Of a stretch of 10,981 bases of DNA, positions 6,955 through 10,981 are shown one piece after another. The translations under genes and the position numbers were made by a program. Position 1 is the first letter of the stretch. Each line of letters opens with the position of its first letter. Source of the DNA: an uncultured Caulobacteraceae bacterium (lineage in GTDB: Bacteria; Pseudomonadota; Alphaproteobacteria; Caulobacterales; Caulobacteraceae); contig CAISGS010000576.1 in assembly GCA_903884915.1 (NCBI GenBank), positions 1-10,981 on the forward strand, written 5' to 3'. Below the pieces are notes generated by a model. It was not told where the DNA came from and did not search any database. It was given only the letters and a program-made list of their open reading frames with translations.

Positions 6955-9219
6955 CTAACCTGCCGCTGCCAGCTTCGCGTCGCTGCGGGCCTTTTCCCGT
7001 CGCCGGGCGGCCACCACATTGTCGACATCCAAGATCAAGGCCACGCGGCCATCGCCAAGGATGGTGGCGGCGGCAATGCCCTCGACCTGTCGGTAATTGG
7101 CTTCAAGAGACTTGATCACCACCTGCCGCTGGCCCTGAATGGCGTCGACCATCAAGGCCGCGCGCGCACCGCCCTCGCCTTCGACCAAAAGGGCCACGCC
7201 CTTGGTCGGATCGAGCGGTGTAGTCCGATAGCCCAACATGGCCCCGACATCGATCAGCGGGGTGTAGGTGTCGCGAATGGCAATGACATAGGCGTCCGGA
7301 CCTATGGCCCGCACATCCTGAGCCTTAGGCTGCAGGCTTTCGATAATCGCAGTCAGGGGCGCAACCAGCGTATGGTCACAGACCGAGACGACCATGCCAT
7401 CCAAGACCGCAAGGGTCAGGGGTAGGCTCAAGGTAAAGGTCGAGCCTTGACCGGGCCGCGAGGTGATAGCGATCCGGCCTCCGAGCCCCTGAATGGAGCG
7501 CTTAACCACATCCATGCCGACGCCGCGTCCGGAAATGTCAGACACCGATGAGGCGGTCGAGAAGCCGGGCATGAAGATTAGGTTGTCGACATCCTCATCG
7601 CTGAGGTTGGAATCGACCTCGATCAGGCCCTTATCAATGGCAATCTGGCGCACGCGGGGCCGATCAATGCCCTTACCGTCATCGGAAACCTCAATCACGA
7701 TCCGGCCGCTGCGATGGGCCGCCGACAGGCGCACCGTCCCTTCAGGGCCCTTACCCGCAGCAACCCGAACCTCAGGCCGCTCAAGGCCATGGTCGATGGC
7801 ATTGCGGATCATATGGGTGATGGGGTCGGTCAGGCGCTCGATAACGGTCTTATCAACCTCGGTGCCTTCGCCTTCAGTCACGAGGCGAACCTGCTTGCCG
7901 GTCATGGCTGCAACTTCGCGCACCAGACGTGGCATGCGCTGGAACACCGATTTGACCGGCTGGGCGCGGATAGCCATCACACTGTCTTGAATCTCGCGGG
8001 TCAGGTGCTCGAGATCGTCCAGACCCATGGCGATATTTGACGAGCGCGGAACACCGCTCTCGGTCACGCGCTGGGCCAACATGGCTTGGTTGATCACCAG
8101 CTCGCCGACCAGATCGATCAGGCGGTCAACCCGGTCCAGATCCACCCGAATGGTCGCCTGCTGCGCCGCCGCGCCATGAGCCGCATCCGGCGCCACACCT
8201 GCAGCGGCAGCCGTCGCCGCTAAGGGTGCTGGAATGGACGGTGCCGAGGCGGCAAAGACCGGCGCCGGGGCTGGCGCGGCCAAGATCTCAGCCATAATCG
8301 CCGCTGCAGGCGCTGCCTGAACGTCGGCCTGAGCCTGTTGAATCAGGGCCATAACGTCAAAAGGCTCATCGATGTTCGCCTCATCCAAGGTTGGGAGGCT
8401 GCTCGGGACGTCGTCTGCCGTAATGGTCAGGTCGCAGTCGCCATCGACAAACTCAAAGACCTCTTGAATGTCCGATTGGCTACGATCTGTCGTCAAGACG
8501 ACCGTCCAGGCCAGATAGGCCTGCTCAGGTTCCAACTCGGCCAAGCGTGGAAGCTCTGCAGGGTCGATCGAGACCTGAATATCGCCAAGACGCTTCAATT
8601 CCCGCAGCAGTAGGCCGGTTTCATTGGCCTTGGCATAGAGGGCGTTCTTGGGCCGCAGTTGCACCGTCCAGCGACGCAGGGCCGGGCCCTCGGGCTCAAG
8701 GTCGATGATCCCCGCCGACAAGGGCGTAAAGCCGAAATCATCGCCAAACCCGTCATCATCCGACACGGTCAGCGGGATAAATTCCAAGCCGGGCATATCG
8801 TCAAGATCTTCGCTGGCGATTGGAGCCAGCGGTGCCTCACCGTTCAAGGCCTCGAGCGCCGCGGCCAGTTCCTGCGAGCGCGCCTCCTCAACCACACCGC
8901 CATCACGGGCCGCGCGGACATGGTCGGCCAGCACATCGGCGGCGCGCAGCATGACCTTGACGACATTGTTATCGGGCGCGAGCTTGCCCGCTCGCACATC
9001 ATCTAGCGTCGTTTCAAACACGTGAGCAAAGCGAACCAGAGGCTCAAGACTAAAGGCCCCAGCGCCGCCCTTGATGGAGTGAACGGCGCGGAACACGGCA
9101 TTGACCGTCTCAGAGTCGGTCTCGCCCTGCTCCATGGCCAAGAGGCCCGATTCGAGCTCGGACAGCTGTTCTTCGCATTCTTGGAAGAATGTGACCTTGA
9201 TCGCTTCTAACGGATCCAC
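6955..9219 (-). CDS. cheA: Chemotaxis histidine kinase CheA
   Basis: Receptor-controlled kinase that autophosphorylates and passes phosphate to CheY and CheB. 754 residues with full P1-P5 layout. P1 Hpt (1-105) has phospho-His47 in [12 protein letters not shown]. An acidic linker leads to a P2-like receiver-docking domain (about 183-268). A long Ala/Pro-rich linker (about 300-353) precedes dimerisation P3 (355-420). The P4 ATPase (about 421-600) has an N box at Asn473 ([10 protein letters not shown]), G1 at DDGKGID (513-519), F box near 553 and G2 GRGVGMD (564-570). P5, CheW-like and receptor-coupling, spans 605-745. The start is GTG at 9219 with GGAG 9 bases upstream. It lies 27 bases after cheYI, the widest gap inside the operon. 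Confidence 0.97.
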   Translation of the reverse strand: MDPLEAIKVTFFQECEEQLSELESGLLAMEQGETDSETVNAVFRAVHSIKGGAGAFSLEPLVRFAHVFETTLDDVRAGKLAPDNNVVKVMLRAADVLADHVRAARDGGVVEEARSQELAAALEALNGEAPLAPIASEDLDDMPGLEFIPLTVSDDDGFGDDFGFTPLSAGIIDLEPEGPALRRWTVQLRPKNALYAKANETGLLLRELKRLGDIQVSIDPAELPRLAELEPEQAYLAWTVVLTTDRSQSDIQEVFEFVDGDCDLTITADDVPSSLPTLDEANIDEPFDVMALIQQAQADVQAAPAAAIMAEILAAPAPAPVFAASAPSIPAPLAATAAAAGVAPDAAHGAAAQQATIRVDLDRVDRLIDLVGELVINQAMLAQRVTESGVPRSSNIAMGLDDLEHLTREIQDSVMAIRAQPVKSVFQRMPRLVREVAAMTGKQVRLVTEGEGTEVDKTVIERLTDPITHMIRNAIDHGLERPEVRVAAGKGPEGTVRLSAAHRSGRIVIEVSDDGKGIDRPRVRQIAIDKGLIEVDSNLSDEDVDNLIFMPGFSTASSVSDISGRGVGMDVVKRSIQGLGGRIAITSRPGQGSTFTLSLPLTLAVLDGMVVSVCDHTLVAPLTAIIESLQPKAQDVRAIGPDAYVIAIRDTYTPLIDVGAMLGYRTTPLDPTKGVALLVEGEGGARAALMVDAIQGQRQVVIKSLEANYRQVEGIAAATILGDGRVALILDVDNVVAARRREKARSDAKLAAAG

Positions 9220-9246
9220 GGGCGTTTGCTCCGGTTACAGGGCGCG

Positions 9247-9615
9247 TCAGGCCGCGACGCGGCGAACGGCGTCGATCAGCTTGTCTGGATTGAAGGGCTT
9301 CACGATCCAGCCGGTCGCACCGGCTGAGCGAGCGCGCTCTTTCTTTACCGAGTCGCTTTCGGTCGTCAGGACCAAGATCGGGGTTGCGCGATGGCGTTCG
9401 CTCTTGCGCACCCCTTCGATGAAGCCAAACCCGTCCATGCGCGGCATATTGATATCGGTGATGATCACATCGGGCATGGCCATGGATTCCAGAACCTCAA
9501 GGCCATGGACCCCGTCCACAGCCTGCACCACGGTGAAACCAGCATCGCCCAGAGCCAGCATCAGCATGTCGCGCATGGTGCGGGAGTCATCAACGGTCAA
9601 AACGATCTTGCTCAA
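9247..9615 (-). CDS. cheYI: CheY-type response regulator (first of the operon)
   Basis: 122-residue stand-alone receiver with a complete active site: Asp9 and Asp10 (LTVDDS), phospho-acceptor Asp54 (IITDINMP), Thr84/Thr85 (LVLTTES) and Lys106 (IVKPF). The TTESDSVKK region and GATGWIVKPFNP are typical of CheY proteins encoded just upstream of cheA. The chosen start is TTG at 9615, four bases after the stop of the STAS gene. It places the first beta strand immediately after the start, as in the family, with AGGG 8 bases upstream. The only upstream ATG in frame (9660) would add 15 Arg/Ser-rich residues and overlap the previous gene by 41 bases, so I think it is less likely. The Asp54 receiver is probably a direct CheA target, either motor-binding or a phosphate sink. 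Confidence 0.93.
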   Translation of the reverse strand: MSKIVLTVDDSRTMRDMLMLALGDAGFTVVQAVDGVHGLEVLESMAMPDVIITDINMPRMDGFGFIEGVRKSERHRATPILVLTTESDSVKKERARSAGATGWIVKPFNPDKLIDAVRRVAA

Positions 9616-9619
9616 TGGA

Positions 9620-9910
9620 CTAGCCCTGCTGAAGGTACGGCTGAAGATCCTCGGCACCAAACAGGCTCAAGGCCTCTTGAAATGCGGGGGACGGCGAGGA
9701 AATGGCGAAGGGTATGGTGTCGGCGGCCCAAGTGGCTTGGGCGGACATCAAGACCTGTAAACAGAGCCCGCCGAGACGCTGCACATTGGAGGCGTCAATG
9801 TCCAAAGGCATGTGACGAAGGGACAGGAGCTCAGAGCGCAAGGAGGCTGCGGCCTTGAGGTCGAGATTTTCAATCAGTTGCAGCCTCGAAGCAGAAGCAG
9901 GTTCGGTCAT
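9620..9910 (-). CDS. STAS-domain protein at the head of the che operon
   Basis: 96 residues, essentially one STAS domain of the anti-sigma-antagonist/MlaB type: a beta strand, helix with LRSELLSL, strand PLDIDASNV, then the characteristic helix after RLGGLCLQVL (45-54). The Ser that is phosphorylated in SpoIIAA-type antagonists aligns with Gly in RLGG, so classical partner switching by phosphorylation is not expected. In Caulobacter the equivalent small gene near mcpA is, I believe, called cheX; it is unrelated to the CheX phosphatase, so I leave the symbol empty. The ATG at 9910 has AGAGGA 5 bases upstream, the best ribosome-binding site of the operon, fitting the first gene. Role unknown, possibly a scaffold or regulator of array proteins. 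Confidence 0.88.
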   Translation of the reverse strand: MTEPASASRLQLIENLDLKAAASLRSELLSLRHMPLDIDASNVQRLGGLCLQVLMSAQATWAADTIPFAISSPSPAFQEALSLFGAEDLQPYLQQG

Positions 9911-10079
9911 TTCAGTCCTCTGGGTTTGGGGTTACCAAACCGAGTGCGGCGCGCTCGATGACGGGTTCAGGACCCACATAACGATAGCTATAACCACCTA
10001 AATGACAGAGGGCAGTAAACAACTCATTTAATCATGAAGTTCTAAGAGACGAGCGCGAGCTCTATCGACCGCGAAAGGG
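9911..10079 (-). promoter_or_regulatory. che operon leader and presumed promoter region
   Basis: Non-coding stretch of about 170 bases between the pckG terminator and the first che gene, AT-rich around 9976-10036. On the minus strand it reads TTAAATGAGTTGTTTAC (about 10034-10018). This resembles a degenerate CtrA box (TTAA-N7-TTAAC) only if the halves are shifted by one base, so I give it little weight. TTATAG and TATCG elements follow at about 9995-9984 and could serve as a -10 region, but no well-spaced -35 was found. The AGAGGA ribosome-binding site is at 9916-9921. No chemoreceptor gene or small ORF is supported here. Confidence 0.45.
9923..9941 (-). other. Leader hairpin abutting the first che ribosome-binding site
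   Basis: Perfect inverted repeat in the che leader: on the minus strand GGTTTGG, loop TAACC, CCAAACC, a 7-bp stem. It ends one base before the AGAGGA ribosome-binding site. It has no T-run and so is not a terminator. The position would allow an effect on ribosome access or mRNA 5'-end stability, but this is inference. Confidence 0.4.
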
Positions 10080-10107
10080 TTGGGACGGCGATGCAGCGCC
10101 GTCCCAA
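10080..10107 (-). terminator. Probable transcription terminator of pckG
   Basis: An 11-bp perfect stem (10080-10090 with 10097-10107; TTGGGACGGCG and its complement) with a 6-base loop, starting 16 bases after the pckG stop. On the minus strand the stem is followed by AACCCTTTCG, so the U-tract is poor. It is either a weak intrinsic terminator or a 3'-end stabilising hairpin. It insulates the che operon from pckG transcription. Confidence 0.7.
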
Positions 10108-10123
10108 AGGTTCAGACGGCTGG

Positions 10124-10981
10124 CTAGTTCAGTTCATCCTGAAGGTGACGCGCTGGCGCGGGGGCATCGTCGGCCTCAAGCCGCTCCATCAGGGCCTCAA
10201 GCTCTTGCCAGAGGGCCTTGGGTAAGCGGTCGGCAAACCGGTCATAGGCAGCGGGGATGAGGGACGCCTCTTCGCGCCAAACATCCCGGTCAACCGATAG
10301 GAGCAGGTCCATCTGCGCTTCAGACAGGTTCAGGCCAGACGTATCGATCGCCCCCTTGGCAGGCAGATTACCGATCGGCGTGGCCTCAGCCTGGGCCGTG
10401 CCCTCGAGACGTTCGACGATCCACTTCAGGACGCGGCTATTTTCGCCATAGCCGGGCCAGACGAACTTGCCGCCCTCATCCTTGCGGAACCAGTTGACGA
10501 AATAGATGCGCGGCAGCTTGGCCGCATCGGCCTTTTTGCCAACCGAGAGCCAGTGATTGAAGTAGTCACCCATATTATAGCCGCAGAAGGGCAGCATGGC
10601 GAAGGGATCGCGGCGCAGCTCGCCGACCTTGTTTTCGGCAGCAGCCGTGCCTTCGGAGGCGACGTTCGAGGCGAGGAACACACCGTGCTGCCAGTTGAAG
10701 GCTTCGGTCACTAAAGGAACAGCCGAGGCCCGGCGTCCGCCAAACAGAATGGCCGAGATTGGCACGCCCTTGGGATCTTCCCATTCCGATGCGACGGTGG
10801 GGCATTGGCCAGCCGGGGCGGCAAAACGCGCATTAGGATGGGCCGCAGGCTCGCCCAAGGCGGGCGACCAAGCGCGGCCCTTCCAGTCGGTCAAGCCCTC
10901 AGGCGGGGTGTCGGTTAGGCCTTCCCACCAGACATCACCATCAGCCGTCGTCGCGACATTGGTGAAGATGGTGTTGGCGTG
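10124..10981 (-). CDS. pckG: Phosphoenolpyruvate carboxykinase (GTP), C-terminal 285 residues (5' end outside window)
   Basis: Converts oxaloacetate and GTP to PEP, GDP and CO2, the entry step of gluconeogenesis. Open to the right edge; roughly the C-terminal half of a family of about 600 residues. Family signatures in order: NTIFTNV near the edge; [11 protein letters not shown], holding the Arg equivalent to human Arg405; FGGRR (Arg436); WQHGVF; the mobile omega-loop lid [21 protein letters not shown]; and the guanine pocket [19 protein letters not shown]. In the pocket the two Phe before WPG and the final Asn are kept, while the third Phe is Tyr (codon at 10448-10450), a conservative change. 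This is the GTP enzyme, not the ATP-type PckA typical of many other alphaproteobacteria. It runs in the same direction as the che operon but is separated by a hairpin. Confidence 0.97.
   Translation of the reverse strand, partial: HANTIFTNVATTADGDVWWEGLTDTPPEGLTDWKGRAWSPALGEPAAHPNARFAAPAGQCPTVASEWEDPKGVPISAILFGGRRASAVPLVTEAFNWQHGVFLASNVASEGTAAAENKVGELRRDPFAMLPFCGYNMGDYFNHWLSVGKKADAAKLPRIYFVNWFRKDEGGKFVWPGYGENSRVLKWIVERLEGTAQAEATPIGNLPAKGAIDTSGLNLSEAQMDLLLSVDRDVWREEASLIPAAYDRFADRLPKALWQELEALMERLEADDAPAPARHLQDELN

Noticed and set aside
7493..7990. 165-codon open frame on the plus strand opposite cheA
   Set aside because: Antisense shadow of the conserved kinase domain; Ser/Thr/Arg-rich product with no domain.
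8160..8320. Low-complexity Ala/Pro stretch in cheA as a repeat or insertion
   Set aside because: The frame is continuous and the stretch lies between P2 and P3, where CheA proteins normally have a flexible linker.
9616..9660. N-terminal extension of cheYI from an ATG at 9660
   Set aside because: It would add 15 Arg/Ser-rich residues before the first receiver strand and overlap the STAS gene by 41 bases. The TTG at 9615 fits the family better, though it is not proven.
9101..9760. 219-codon open frame on the plus strand opposite cheA, cheYI and the STAS gene
   Set aside because: It spans three well-supported opposite genes and has no motif of its own.
10018..10034. CtrA-like box upstream of the che operon (TTAA...TTTAC)
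   Set aside because: The half-sites do not have exact consensus sequence and 7-base spacing together. I kept it only as a remark within the leader region.

Overview
The window looks like a chromosomal segment of an alphaproteobacterium, most likely of the order Caulobacterales. The main reason is the gene order of the chemotaxis operon: STAS - cheYI - cheA - cheW - cheR - cheB - cheYII - cheD - cheU - cheYIII - cheE. As I recall it, this is the order of the major che operon of Caulobacter crescentus from its second gene onward. Base composition looks moderately GC-rich by eye, lower than I would expect for Caulobacter itself, so a lower-GC relative such as Asticcacaulis is possible. I did not compute GC and do not assign a genus.

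Layout. Positions 1-861 (minus) hold the first 287 codons of cysS (cysteinyl-tRNA synthetase); the 3' end lies outside the window. A divergent intergenic region (862-1054) leads to folE (GTP cyclohydrolase I) and hisI (phosphoribosyl-AMP cyclohydrolase), plus strand, with 4 bases between them. hisI converges tail-to-tail, with 15 bases between, on an eleven-gene minus-strand che operon at 2100-9910. Positions 9911-10079 hold the che leader and presumed promoter. A strong hairpin (10080-10107) closes the GTP-dependent PEP carboxykinase gene pckG, whose last 285 codons run off the right edge.

The che operon is tightly packed. Most junctions are 1- to 4-base stop/start overlaps or gaps under 10 bases, and several start codons are GTG or TTG. 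It encodes the signalling core (CheA, CheW), the adaptation enzymes (CheR methyltransferase, CheB methylesterase/deamidase, CheD deamidase) and two canonical CheY receivers. It also encodes a STAS protein and a distal group of little-studied proteins. No chemoreceptor gene sits at the head of the operon; pckG is there instead.

The most interesting part is the distal end, 2100-3589. CheU (3194-3589) is a small helical protein with a CheZ-like DxxxQ motif and an acidic C-terminus ending in LF. It occupies the place that cheT occupies in rhizobial che operons, so it may be the missing CheY-P phosphatase. CheYIII (2579-3184) is a receiver lacking a direct Mg2+-binding Asp. It has an Arg-rich GPDRR...GRR extension like the c-di-GMP-binding Cle class, then a tail resembling the FliM N-terminal CheY-binding peptide. 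CheE (2100-2582), translationally coupled to it, reads as a degenerate Hpt domain with Asn at the phospho-His position. Together they could form a c-di-GMP-tuned, phosphorylation-independent output module attached to a standard chemotaxis pathway. This is inference from motifs read by eye.
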